This document shows positions 14,591-23,298 of a DNA stretch of 46,323 nt, piece by piece. Where the stretch lies: positions 1 to 46,323 of the forward strand of contig CAJTUR010000008.1 of NCBI GenBank assembly GCA_910579535.1, read 5' to 3'. Position numbers and translations under genes: made by a program. How positions within the stretch are numbered: the stretch's first letter is position 1; each line of letters begins with the position of its first letter. Below the pieces are notes generated by a model, which ran no database searches, was not told the DNA's origin, and saw only the letters and a list, made by a program, of their open reading frames with translations. The DNA is from an uncultured Bacilli bacterium. Its GTDB lineage: Bacteria; Bacillota_I; Bacilli_A; RF39; UBA660.

Positions 14591-14993
14591 GATTGGTGGA
14601 TCTGGAAGTACAACACATCACACTTGTGATATTAAGTTTACTGATTTTTTAGGAATGGTTATTGATAATCAAAGGATTTTTTAGCTTTAAAAGATTTAGA
14701 CCATGTTTATGGTATAGGTTATAAATGTGGTGGAAGTTTTCTTTATACTCATATTGATGTTAAACCACGAAAATGGTATGGAGATGAATCAAAATCGATG
14801 ACTCATTCTTGTTGCGACTCGTTTTATGATTATTTTAAAGGTCAAAAAAAGAGACCTATCAGTTCTTTGTCAATATCAAGCCCATTTAAAAAACGGAGAC
14901 TGGCTCCATTTAATTCAAAAAGTCGATGATACCGCTTTAGGTTATGCGGGAATCTATGGTAAAGAAATCGATGCTCTAAAATTAAAAAAATAG
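14583..14993 (+). pseudogene. Peptidoglycan hydrolase (lysin-like) remnant
   Basis: The plus strand shows coding pieces in three frames. First RIGGSGSTTHHTCDIKFTDF with FLGMVIDNQ, then after a shift near 14672 FLALKDLDHVYGIGYKCGGS and YTHIDVKPRKWYGDESKSMT, then after a shift near 14865 YQAHLKNGDWLHLIQKVDD and YAGIYGKEIDALKLKK before TAG. The middle piece (HIDVKPRKWYGDE) resembles a peptidase M15-like catalytic region; the last resembles the cell-wall-binding repeats at the end of phage endolysins. No start is present. It abuts the RHS fragment head to head, so both are leftovers of rearrangement. Confidence 0.6.
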
Positions 14994-15006
14994 AGTTTCT
15001 TTTTAT

Positions 15007-16014
15007 TTAGCGTTCTTTCATTGCTTCTTCTACAGCTACTGAAACCGCTACAGTAGCTCCAACCATTGGATTGTTTCCCATTCCGATTAGTCCCATCATT
15101 TCAACGTGAGCTGGTACAGAAGAACTTCCAGCAAATTGAGCGTCTGAATGCATTCTTCCCATGGTGTCTGTCATTCCATAAGAAGCGGGTCCTGAAGCCA
15201 TATTATCTGGATGTAATGTTCTTCCTGTTCCTCCACCTGATGCCACGGAAAAATATTTTTTTCCAGCTTCTATTCTTTCTTTTTTATAAGTTCCAGCAAC
15301 TGGATGCTGAAATCTTGTAGGATTCGTTGAATTCCCTGTAATAGAAATATCAACATTTTCTAACCACATAATTGCTACTCCTTCGCGAACATCGTTTGCT
15401 CCATAGCATTTTACCTGTCTTCTTTCTCCTTTTGAATAAGGTATTTCTTTGATGATTTTTACTTTACCAGTGAAGTAGTCAAAGTCCGTTTGAACGTATG
15501 TAAATCCATTGATTCTGGAGATAATTTGAGCGGCATCTTTTCCTAATCCATTTAATATTACTTTTAGAGGCTCTTTTCTTACTTTGTTGGCGGATTTGGC
15601 AATACCAATAGCTCCTTCAGCGGCGGCGAAACTTTCATGACCAGCTAAAAAGGCAAAACTTTTTGTTTCTTCTGATAAGAGCATAGAAGCTAAATTTCCA
15701 TGTCCTAATCCTACTTTTCGTTCATCAGCGACTGAACCAGGTATGCAAAAGGCTTGTAATCCTTCTCCTAAAGCTAGAGCAATTTCTGATGCTTTTTTTA
15801 ATCCTTTTTTTATAGCAATTGCAGCTCCTAATGTATAGGCCCATTTTGCATTTTCAAAACAAATGGGTTGAATTTCTTTAACGATTTCGTAAGGATTAAA
15901 TCCTTTATCAGTACATATTTTTAAAGCTTCTTCAAAATTTTTTATGTTGTATTTTTCCATTATTGGTTTAATTTGTTCTATTCTTCTTTCATAACTTTCA
16001 AATGTGATTATCAT
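15007..16014 (-). CDS. GGGtGRT protein
   Basis: 335 residues, ribosome site AAGGAGTAGAT. The protein carries the block that names this family, ASGGGTGRTLHPDNMASG, near residue 260, and further glycine-rich blocks (GLGHGNLASMLL, AGHESFAAAEGAIGIAKSA, GNNPMVGATVAVSVAVEEA). No signal peptide or membrane span. The family is of unknown function and, in my memory of Firmicutes genomes, usually lies beside a NifU/IscU-like scaffold gene; the same pair is seen here, separated by 9 bases and cotranscribed. The glycine-rich loops suggest nucleotide or cofactor binding, but that is inference. One Cys (FCIPGS) and several His might serve a metal or Fe-S role. Confidence 0.85.
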   Translation of the reverse strand: MIITFESYERRIEQIKPIMEKYNIKNFEEALKICTDKGFNPYEIVKEIQPICFENAKWAYTLGAAIAIKKGLKKASEIALALGEGLQAFCIPGSVADERKVGLGHGNLASMLLSEETKSFAFLAGHESFAAAEGAIGIAKSANKVRKEPLKVILNGLGKDAAQIISRINGFTYVQTDFDYFTGKVKIIKEIPYSKGERRQVKCYGANDVREGVAIMWLENVDISITGNSTNPTRFQHPVAGTYKKERIEAGKKYFSVASGGGTGRTLHPDNMASGPASYGMTDTMGRMHSDAQFAGSSSVPAHVEMMGLIGMGNNPMVGATVAVSVAVEEAMKER

Positions 16015-16023
16015 ATCTACTCC

Positions 16024-16716
16024 TTATTGTTCCCTTGGATCTATTTTTTTTACGGCTTCGTCAAATCTTCCATAGATGCCTGATGCTTTTTCAATCGCTT
16101 CTAGAGCGTCGATTCCCGATTTAATGTGTTCCATCATTTTCCCTAAATGAACATATTTATAGCCTATAATTTGATCCTCTGAATCTAATCCGATTTCCAC
16201 TATATACCCTTCAGCTAAGTTTAAGTATCTAGGTCCTTTTAAATTGCTTGAATAGATCGTTCCTACTTGACTTGTATGCCCTTTTCCTAGATCTTCTAAC
16301 CCCGCTCCTATAGGAAGACCTTCTTCTGAAAAAGCGGTTTGCGTTCTTCCGTAAATAATTTGGAGAAATAATTCTCTCATAGCCGTGTTGATAGCGTCAC
16401 AGACAAGATCTGTGTTTAAAGCTTCTAATAAAGTTTTTCCTACTAGAATTTCACCAGCCATTGCTGCTGAATGAGTCATTCCTGAACAGCCAATCGTTTC
16501 AACTAATGCTTCTTGAATAATCCCCTCTTTTATGTTTAAAGTTAATTTACATGCTCCTTGTTGTGGCGCACACCATCCAATTCCATGAGTTAAACCCGAA
16601 ATGTCTTTAATTTCTTTGGCTTTGATCCATTTGCCTTCTTCTGGAATGGGTGAAGGTCCATGATTCACTCCTTTTTTTACATAACACTGATTTTCTAATT
16701 CATTTGTATACTTCAT
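16024..16716 (-). CDS. NifU/IscU-like Fe-S cluster scaffold-type protein
   Basis: 230 residues, ribosome site GTAGGAGAGAAA. The family plan of Fe-S scaffold proteins is seen: GIGWCAPQQGACKLTLN with two cysteines near residues 48 and 55, then ETIGCSGMTHSAAMAGEILVGKTLLEAL with a Cys near 77, and LVCDA near 104. The GCSG block corresponds to the conserved second cysteine motif of IscU. It is longer than IscU (about 130) with a separate C-terminal half. It precedes the GGGtGRT gene by 9 bases. Assembly or repair of a cluster for the partner is plausible; a scaffold role is known for the family but not shown here. Confidence 0.75.
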   Translation of the reverse strand: MKYTNELENQCYVKKGVNHGPSPIPEEGKWIKAKEIKDISGLTHGIGWCAPQQGACKLTLNIKEGIIQEALVETIGCSGMTHSAAMAGEILVGKTLLEALNTDLVCDAINTAMRELFLQIIYGRTQTAFSEEGLPIGAGLEDLGKGHTSQVGTIYSSNLKGPRYLNLAEGYIVEIGLDSEDQIIGYKYVHLGKMMEHIKSGIDALEAIEKASGIYGRFDEAVKKIDPREQ

Positions 16717-16819
16717 TTTCTCTCCTACTTCATTCTCATTATTCTCATTATTCTTATTTTCTATATTATAGCAAATTTTTTATCCTTTTACTATTTAATT
16801 GTTTGCTTTAAAAAGATAT

Positions 16820-16862
16820 AAAAAAAGAAGAATCTATTGTTGAGGTTTTTCTTCTTTTTTAG
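16820..16862 (-). terminator. Terminator at the end of the herA gene
   Basis: AAAAAAGAAGAA and TTCTTCTTTTTT pair around a 16-base loop, giving a stem whose A-rich and T-rich arms work in both directions. It overlaps the last codons of the HerA gene and ends with a T-tract. Confidence 0.6.
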
Positions 16863-18612
16863 CAACATTCCATATTTTTGCTACATCACAGTTTGAGGAA
16901 TATGGAAGTGGATTAGGAAGTTCAAGACGCATTATCATAGGAATTTTAAATGCACCTCCAAATCCCACACAACTTCCAGGTTGTAAGGTTTTTTGTTTTT
17001 CTATGACATCTGAGGAAATGTTTGGAAGCATTTCTTCAATGTATTTTATGTCTTTAGGATGGGTCATTTTAAAGATTAGGAAATTTGAGACTTGAGAGAT
17101 AACCGTATCGGAAATTTCAACAGGTCTTTGACTAATGATCCCTAATAATACACCATATTTTCTTCCCTCTTTAGCAATACGTTCAAAGATATTGTAGCCT
17201 AACAAGTAGGTATCGTTGTCGTGTTGAATATAACGATGGGCTTCTTCCAAAAAGATATGAAAAGGAATCGATGCTCTTTGTTTTAAATTTTTAGAAAATT
17301 CAAAGAAGAAACGAGACATAATTTTTACCATTACTTTTGCATAAGTGTCGTCGATATCTTCAAGATTAATATTAATAATTTGGGCTTTATGATTGTTTTT
17401 TACAACTAAATTGCTAACAAATCGATCTAAAGGAACATATCCATTACTTGCAAAGTATTTCCCTACTTTGGTGTTTAAAATCGTATTTAAACGTACTTTT
17501 AAAATAATGGCATCGTTATATAAATTAGAGTTATTTTGGAATCCTTCACTAATCATGGTAAATTCTAAAGCTCTGGTAAAATCAGCAATAGAATAGTTGT
17601 ATTCTGTAGGTTCTTTCATTTCTTCATATGTGTCTTCAATGTGTTTTAAAATATATTCAGTAATTAAAACACTTTCACCAAAATAACCATTTGAATCAAT
17701 TTCAAAACATTCGCTGAACGTTCTTGTGTAGCCTAAACCAGCAATGGTACTATCAAAGTTAAATTCGTTTGTGTGGCACACTTCAATGATTTGAAAAACT
17801 TGGTTTTTCTTACGAGCGGTCGTTTGATTACTAAACAAAATGGCAAGTAAAGCTTTAGCAATTAAATGATTTTTAAATTTAATTGATTCTGGTGTGTCTT
17901 GACTAAATATTTTAGCTAAACGTAAAGTTCTTTCTAGAATTGGTAATTGGCTATGATTTGTTGCTTGTAATAAAAGTGCAAAGTCGTCAAGATTTAATAA
18001 ATTGACAGGAATTTGAAGTAGGTAATCATCGGAATCGGTGGGATTAGTGGTGATAAATTTATAACTGTAATTCGGATTGATTTTATTGATACTACCAAAG
18101 GCATTTTTGTATTCTCCATAAGCATCAAAAACAAAGATATTGGCGTTGTATGCTAGCATGTGGGGGTTTGAAAATAAGTTTTGAACGATCCGTGCCACAC
18201 CACATGATTTACCACTTCCTGTGTTTCCAAAAATACCTAAATGGTTGGATAGTAAAGCATTGATGCTTGGGCATACTTTAAATTCTTTATAAATAGCACT
18301 TTTTCCTAAAACAAAGGAAGAAGCGGATTCTATTCCAACTAATTCCATTAATTCAGCACTATTAATAATTCTTACTTTAGAAGAAAGCAATGGTTTTCTA
18401 ATTACACCATTAACGTAATGGTCGTTTATGTATTCTCCTAGAAATCTTATTTTCATTTCTTCTTTATTAAATTCGGTGACTTCTCCTAAGATTCTTTGAT
18501 CAGGAGCTTCAAAGATAACGTTGACATTCATTAAGTCTGTAGAAGCGGTCTCTCCTCCTAAATTTTCAACGTGAGCTATACTTTCACCGATATATTTTAT
18601 TTTTCCAAACAT
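16834..18612 (-). CDS. herA: HerA-type DNA translocase/ATPase
   Basis: 592 residues. HerA proteins are hexameric FtsK-like ATPases that move along DNA, usually with the nuclease NurA in archaea and with partner effectors in some bacterial defence systems. An N-terminal HAS-barrel-like region (about 1-110) is followed by Walker A GIFGNTGSGKS (127-137), Walker B FHIFLEEAHRY (about 468-478) and the family's sensor region EGRKYGVLLGIISQRP. No NurA, SIR2 or other effector gene is adjacent: the upstream gene is a single-span membrane protein and then gatB, so it looks like part of the housekeeping run, not a defence pair. Ribosome site AGGTGTG. Confidence 0.85.
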   Translation of the reverse strand: MFGKIKYIGESIAHVENLGGETASTDLMNVNVIFEAPDQRILGEVTEFNKEEMKIRFLGEYINDHYVNGVIRKPLLSSKVRIINSAELMELVGIESASSFVLGKSAIYKEFKVCPSINALLSNHLGIFGNTGSGKSCGVARIVQNLFSNPHMLAYNANIFVFDAYGEYKNAFGSINKINPNYSYKFITTNPTDSDDYLLQIPVNLLNLDDFALLLQATNHSQLPILERTLRLAKIFSQDTPESIKFKNHLIAKALLAILFSNQTTARKKNQVFQIIEVCHTNEFNFDSTIAGLGYTRTFSECFEIDSNGYFGESVLITEYILKHIEDTYEEMKEPTEYNYSIADFTRALEFTMISEGFQNNSNLYNDAIILKVRLNTILNTKVGKYFASNGYVPLDRFVSNLVVKNNHKAQIININLEDIDDTYAKVMVKIMSRFFFEFSKNLKQRASIPFHIFLEEAHRYIQHDNDTYLLGYNIFERIAKEGRKYGVLLGIISQRPVEISDTVISQVSNFLIFKMTHPKDIKYIEEMLPNISSDVIEKQKTLQPGSCVGFGGAFKIPMIMRLELPNPLPYSSNCDVAKIWNVAKKEEKPQQ

Positions 18613-18654
18613 CGTTCACACCTCTTTATTTTTTCTATCTAAGTATACCATACG

Positions 18655-19506
18655 CTAATTGTTTTTTCCACTATAAATTTGGTACCATTCTTTTAATCGT
18701 TCAGAATCATTGGTCCAATTTTTTATATTATTCCAACTGATGGCAAAGGTTTCTTTCATGGTTTGAAAATCGTTGATGGACTCAGTACAAGTGTTTGAGT
18801 CATAATGACACACTTTACTGGTTAAATTTAAGTAATTGGTAATGATTTTTTCTTTTATCCCGCTATATTTTCCATTTCCTTCTCTTTCTTTAAAACCAGG
18901 AAAAAAGTTTTCAACGTTTGAATCTAATGAAAGAACTACTTTAAGTCCTTCGATCCTTGCTTGACTTGTTAAATCGTTTAATGTGTGGTTTTCTAATTTT
19001 TCATTATAGATTAAGAAATCTAAAATGTTTATATAACGAATTTCTATTTCACTTTCGTTTTCTGAAGCATTACTAAACATACGATTGGTTTTTTTTATGT
19101 ATTCTAAAATTTCTGAATCGGCGTTTTTAGTGTTAGACACTGTATTTATTAGCTCTATTGAAGTGGTTTTTAGAATTTTGGGGTCACCATCAATTATGCT
19201 ATTTATTGAAAAGCGGATTGTGCTTCCAATCGTTTCATCTTCTGTTGTTTTTTTCTCAATTAGGTATTCCTCTTTTTGATTGTCTAGAATTAAAAGATAG
19301 TTTTCTCCTTTATCAATAATGGTCGCGTTTAAAGATTCGTCTTCCGTCTCTCCGATATGCTTACTTTTATTAAGTGTTGTAAAGACCATATAAAGAGTAA
19401 AAATGAGAAGAATGAGTCCAGCTATTTTATAGAGGGTACTAAAACGAATGCTTTTAAAGAAATTTTTAAGTTCATTGACTTTTCTTTTTAGTTTTTTCTG
19501 ATTCAT
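18655..19506 (-). CDS. Single-span membrane protein of unknown function
   Basis: 283 residues: a lysine-rich start, one transmembrane segment (about residues 27-44, IAGLILLIFTLYMVFTTL) and a hydrophilic outside domain rich in Glu, Asn, Ser and Thr. The domain has two cysteines close together (CHYDSNTC) and a mixed strand/helix pattern. The gene starts 7 bases after gatB and is followed by herA after 42 bases, so it belongs to the same transcript. I do not recognise the family. A secreted-side role, anchored by the N-terminus, is the only thing the sequence supports. Confidence 0.75.
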   Translation of the reverse strand: MNQKKLKRKVNELKNFFKSIRFSTLYKIAGLILLIFTLYMVFTTLNKSKHIGETEDESLNATIIDKGENYLLILDNQKEEYLIEKKTTEDETIGSTIRFSINSIIDGDPKILKTTSIELINTVSNTKNADSEILEYIKKTNRMFSNASENESEIEIRYINILDFLIYNEKLENHTLNDLTSQARIEGLKVVLSLDSNVENFFPGFKEREGNGKYSGIKEKIITNYLNLTSKVCHYDSNTCTESINDFQTMKETFAISWNNIKNWTNDSERLKEWYQIYSGKNN

Positions 19507-19513
19507 TTTATTC

Positions 19514-20944
19514 CTACTTCTCCAATTTTTGTTTTAAAATTTCTTTTGTTAAAACTGGATTCGCTTTGCCATGCGTGTTTTTCATCACTTGACCTACAAA
19601 AAAATCAAAGAGATTGGTTTTGCCTTTTTTATATTCTTCTACTTGATGGGTATTTTCTTCTAAAATTTGATTTATTAAAGTTTCTAATTCGTTTTTGTCG
19701 GAAATTTGAGCGTTTTCTTGGCTAATAAAATTTTTGGGTTCTTTCTTTTCTTCTAAGGCTTTATAGAATACTTCTTTTGCGAGTTTGGTAGAAAGGGTTC
19801 CTTTATCGATTTCATCAATAATTTGTTTAAGAAGTTTTGGTGTTAAATAAAAGTCTTTTAAACTTATTTCTTCTTTATTAATAAAACCTAATATTTGTGT
19901 AGTTAACCAATTAGCTGCTGTTTTGGTGTCTATTCCAAGTGCTATACAGTTTTCGAAATACTCGGCATATTCACGTTCTTTTACAATTACTCCTGCGTCG
20001 TATTCGCTTAAACCATGCTCTTTTATGTATTTTTCTTTTCTTTGGTTTGCTAAAAGAGGAATTTCATTTCTTATTTCTTCTAACCATTCTGGGTCTATTT
20101 TAAATTTTGGTAAGTTTGGATCGACAAAATATTTATAGTCTAAGGCATCGGCTTTGCTACGCATTCTAATAGTCGTCCCTGTTTCTTCATCAAATCGTCT
20201 TGTTTCTTGTTCTACTTCGTCATATCTTCCTTGATCTTTTAATTCGCTTTGTCTTTTGATTTCATAACAAATGGCATCATAAACATTACTGAAGGAATTG
20301 ATGTTTTTCATTTCAACTTTTGTACCTAATTCAGTAGCATCGTTATCCATAATGGAAACGTTTACATCGCATCTTATTTGCCCTTTTTTTGTATCGGCTT
20401 CGGAAACGTCACAATATTTATAAATGCTACGCATGGTTTCTAAAAACGCTACTGCTTCTTCTGGACTGTTGATACAAGGTTCGGTTACTAATTCTAGTAA
20501 AGGAACTCCAGCACGATTGTAATCAATATTCGTGGTGTCGTAAAAGTGATCTAAACTTGCGGCATCCTCTTCTAGATGAATATCGTGAATGTAGATTTTC
20601 TTTTTTTCTCCCTTACATTCAATTTCGACAAAGCCGTTTATTCCTACTGGTGCATCCATTTGAGTAATTTGGTATCCTTTTGGTAAATCGGGGTAATAGT
20701 AATTTTTACGGTCAAAGTACATATATTCGGGTTGGGTACAGTTTAGAGCCATGCTCATCATTAGGGCATCGTGAACACATTTTTTATTCACAACAGGGAG
20801 GGTTCCTGGTAGTGCTAAGTCTAAGTATGTGATGTTGTCATTAGGTACTTCATTATAAGAATTTTTTGCACTAGAAAATACTTTGGAATTACTTTTTAAT
20901 TCACAGTGCATCTCTAAACCAATGACCGCCTTATATTTTCCCAT
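19514..20944 (-). CDS. gatB: Aspartyl/glutamyl-tRNA(Asn/Gln) amidotransferase subunit B
   Basis: 476 residues. GatB activates the side chain of Glu-tRNA(Gln) or Asp-tRNA(Asn) for amidation by GatA-derived ammonia. The start KAVIGLEMHCEL, the block YYPDLPKGYQITQ and the RSKADALDYKYFVDPNLP region are standard GatB signatures; the C-terminal YqeY-like tail (HGKANPVLTKEILKQKL) is present. It is preceded by AGGAGGTCGA and starts one base after gatA. Because asnS is also present in this cluster, the complex is probably needed mainly for Gln-tRNA(Gln), unless AspRS is also non-discriminating. Confidence 0.96.
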   Translation of the reverse strand: MGKYKAVIGLEMHCELKSNSKVFSSAKNSYNEVPNDNITYLDLALPGTLPVVNKKCVHDALMMSMALNCTQPEYMYFDRKNYYYPDLPKGYQITQMDAPVGINGFVEIECKGEKKKIYIHDIHLEEDAASLDHFYDTTNIDYNRAGVPLLELVTEPCINSPEEAVAFLETMRSIYKYCDVSEADTKKGQIRCDVNVSIMDNDATELGTKVEMKNINSFSNVYDAICYEIKRQSELKDQGRYDEVEQETRRFDEETGTTIRMRSKADALDYKYFVDPNLPKFKIDPEWLEEIRNEIPLLANQRKEKYIKEHGLSEYDAGVIVKEREYAEYFENCIALGIDTKTAANWLTTQILGFINKEEISLKDFYLTPKLLKQIIDEIDKGTLSTKLAKEVFYKALEEKKEPKNFISQENAQISDKNELETLINQILEENTHQVEEYKKGKTNLFDFFVGQVMKNTHGKANPVLTKEILKQKLEK

Positions 20945-20945
20945 A

Positions 20946-22394
20946 TTATTCGACCTCCTTAGCTATTTGATTTTTATAGTTCATTTTGCTTTCTAAAGCA
21001 TAAGCAATTTTTAAGACGGTTTCATCGTTGTAACAATTTCCTGTTATATTTAGAGCAACTGGAAGGTTATTGATAAATCCATCTGGAAGGGTAATGGATG
21101 GGAAGCCTCCAAAGTTTCCAATTTGTAAATGCTCCTCTAGAACCTCAGTATCATGAGATAAAATATCTTTATCGCCGTCTAAGTGCTTAGCTGGGCCTGT
21201 TCCAACTGGTAAAATGACAGCATCGTATGTTTCAAATAGTTTCTTCCAAGTGTCGACTAGAAGTCGTCTTACTCTTTGAGCGTTTTTAAAATATCTTTCT
21301 TGATTTTCTTTTTGTAAAATGTAAGAGCCAATGACAAAACGTCTTTTAATTAGAGGAGAAAAACCATGCGTACGATGGTTCATCATCATTTCAAACACAT
21401 TATTTCCTTCTCCTCTTGGACCAAAGATGAGACCTGTTAAATTAGACATGTTACTGGTGGCTTCAGCGCAAGATATAGCGACATACACACTTGGTAAAGC
21501 TTCTAAAAGCGCTGAATCTACAGAGACTTCTTCTACTTCTATTCCTAATTCTTTACACAGTTCTAATTTATTCTTAAAGTTTTCTAAATGACTTTTTAAT
21601 TCTTCTGTTGGATTGGGGTAGGACTCGATGTTACATAATTCTTTAATATAACAACAATGCAACCCTTTTACGTCGTCTTTTACGTGTTCATACAAGTGAA
21701 GGTCTTTGGAGTCCCAAGATGTCATATCTTGAGGGTCGATTCCTTTCATGTTATCAACAACAATCGCGGCATCGGCAACGCTACGTGTTAAAACGCCACA
21801 ATGGTCTAAACTAGAGGCAAACGGAAATACACCATATCTAGAAATCATGCCATAAGTAGGCTTATAGCCTACAATTCCACAATAGGCGGCAGGTTTTCGA
21901 ATGGAATCCCCTGTGTCACTTCCAAGAGCATATGGATAAACGCCAGAAGCAACCGCACAAGCGGATCCAGCACTAGATCCAGCACACATACGGGTTGAGT
22001 CCCAAGGATTTAAAACGACGCCAGTATGGCCAGATGTTCCAGTTCCTCCCATTCCAAATTCATCTAAAACTGTTTTGTTGACTGGTATTGCTCCAGCACT
22101 TAAAAGTTTTTCTACAGCGGTGGCGGTAAATATAGGTATATAATCTTTTAAAGTATTTGAAGAGCCCGTTGATAAGATGCCTTTTGTTGAATAGTTGTCT
22201 TTGATACCAAAAGGGATTCCTGATAAAGGATTATCTGTTATTTCTGTTGCTTTCGCCTCATCTAAAATGGTCACAAATGCATTGTATTTTTCTTGTACTT
22301 CGTGAGACTTTTTTAAAGATTCTTGAACCAATTCTTGACTTGTAATCTTTTTTTCTTTTAATAATTCATGTAATTCTTCAATGGTTTGATTCAT
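20946..22394 (-). CDS. gatA: Aspartyl/glutamyl-tRNA(Asn/Gln) amidotransferase subunit A
   Basis: 482 residues, amidase-signature enzyme that releases ammonia from glutamine and channels it to GatB. The catalytic Lys-Ser-Ser residues are visible: Lys in GIPFGIKDN, Ser in MCAGSSAGSA and the second Ser in GSDTGDSIRKPA. The region GIVGYKPTYGMISRYG is typical. The ATG overlaps the gatC stop (TAATG), so translation is coupled. The length is normal. Confidence 0.96.
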   Translation of the reverse strand: MNQTIEELHELLKEKKITSQELVQESLKKSHEVQEKYNAFVTILDEAKATEITDNPLSGIPFGIKDNYSTKGILSTGSSNTLKDYIPIFTATAVEKLLSAGAIPVNKTVLDEFGMGGTGTSGHTGVVLNPWDSTRMCAGSSAGSACAVASGVYPYALGSDTGDSIRKPAAYCGIVGYKPTYGMISRYGVFPFASSLDHCGVLTRSVADAAIVVDNMKGIDPQDMTSWDSKDLHLYEHVKDDVKGLHCCYIKELCNIESYPNPTEELKSHLENFKNKLELCKELGIEVEEVSVDSALLEALPSVYVAISCAEATSNMSNLTGLIFGPRGEGNNVFEMMMNHRTHGFSPLIKRRFVIGSYILQKENQERYFKNAQRVRRLLVDTWKKLFETYDAVILPVGTGPAKHLDGDKDILSHDTEVLEEHLQIGNFGGFPSITLPDGFINNLPVALNITGNCYNDETVLKIAYALESKMNYKNQIAKEVE

Positions 22395-22696
22395 TAATTG
22401 TCGCCTCCTACTACTTTTGGTACTTCTACTTCTCTACCCTCTGTTTTTTTACAATTTCTTAAAGCGTCTTCTACACTAATAGATTCGTTTGCTTTATCTT
22501 CCCTTAATGTAAAAGTAAAATCATCTAAACAATGAGTCATAGGTTCTACTTCTTTAATATTTTCAATCTTTTCTACTTTTTTTAAGGTGTCATCAATAAT
22601 ATTAAATTCATCGACTACCATTTGATTTTCTTCTTTACTTAAGCCAATTAATAATTTGGCTGCTAAATCGTCAACTAACTCACTGGTAAATTTCAT
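22394..22696 (-). CDS. gatC: Aspartyl/glutamyl-tRNA(Asn/Gln) amidotransferase subunit C
   Basis: 100 residues. GatC is a small wrapping subunit that holds GatA and GatB together. The helical N-terminus (LAAKLLIGLSKEE, then FNIIDDTLKKVEKIENI), the VEPMTH motif and the LRED block near residues 60-70 are those of the family. The ribosome site AGAAGGAAC precedes the start. It leads the gatC-gatA-gatB order seen in most Firmicutes. A longer than usual tail (VEVPKVVGGDN) is present. Confidence 0.9.
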   Translation of the reverse strand: MKFTSELVDDLAAKLLIGLSKEENQMVVDEFNIIDDTLKKVEKIENIKEVEPMTHCLDDFTFTLREDKANESISVEDALRNCKKTEGREVEVPKVVGGDN

Positions 22697-22710
22697 TTTG
22701 TTCCTTCTTT

Positions 22711-23298
22711 CTATTTTAAAATTCTTTTTCTAATTTGTTTTTCTTCACTTAATGGTGAAAAGCTTTTTTCAGGCTGATTTACTGGAATGTTTAATGTTAA
22801 AAGTGTAAAGTAATCCCTCATTAAATTTGTTTTATTTTCTATTTCATAATGACGAAAGTCATATTTTTCATTTATAAATAAATCCTGATTCATTCTACCA
22901 TTTTGCCAATAAGAATTTATTTTTCTTTTGTATCCAAATAAGTGACAATAGTCATATGGAAAGCGACCATTAAATAATGTATCCATCATATCTAAGCACG
23001 CTGCTTCGTCTAGCGTTTCTGAAAAGCCAAAATACCCTAACAAGGGTGAAAGATACACAATGCTTTTTGGGATTAAACCAATGTGAGGTTTTTCAGAATT
23101 TAGATTAATATAATAGTAATTAGGTGTTTTGTAATTGATATCAATAATGTCTGTGTTAAAAGATTGACCATTGGTATAAGTTGGAATGGATGAATTTGTT
23201 CCAAAAATAATATTTCGCGTACTTAAAATATTTTGTTTTTTTACGTAAGCCACTTTTCCAAAATACATATATTCCCGATCTAATTCTAATTTTTTCAT
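22711..23298 (-). CDS. Hypothetical protein between aspS and gatC
   Basis: 195 residues, start overlapping the aspS stop (TAATG), so it is translationally coupled. Soluble, Tyr/Asn-rich, with no signal peptide or membrane span. Features are an ordered-looking first half (MYFGKVAYVKKQNI, HIGLIPKSIVYLSPLLGYF) and an acidic/aromatic block EAACLDMMDTLFNGRFPYDY. No known motif is recognised. Its fixed place in an operon for tRNA charging suggests a translation-linked role, but this is only a guess by association. The C-terminus is basic (KQIRKRILK). Confidence 0.7.
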   Translation of the reverse strand: MKKLELDREYMYFGKVAYVKKQNILSTRNIIFGTNSSIPTYTNGQSFNTDIIDINYKTPNYYYINLNSEKPHIGLIPKSIVYLSPLLGYFGFSETLDEAACLDMMDTLFNGRFPYDYCHLFGYKRKINSYWQNGRMNQDLFINEKYDFRHYEIENKTNLMRDYFTLLTLNIPVNQPEKSFSPLSEEKQIRKRILK

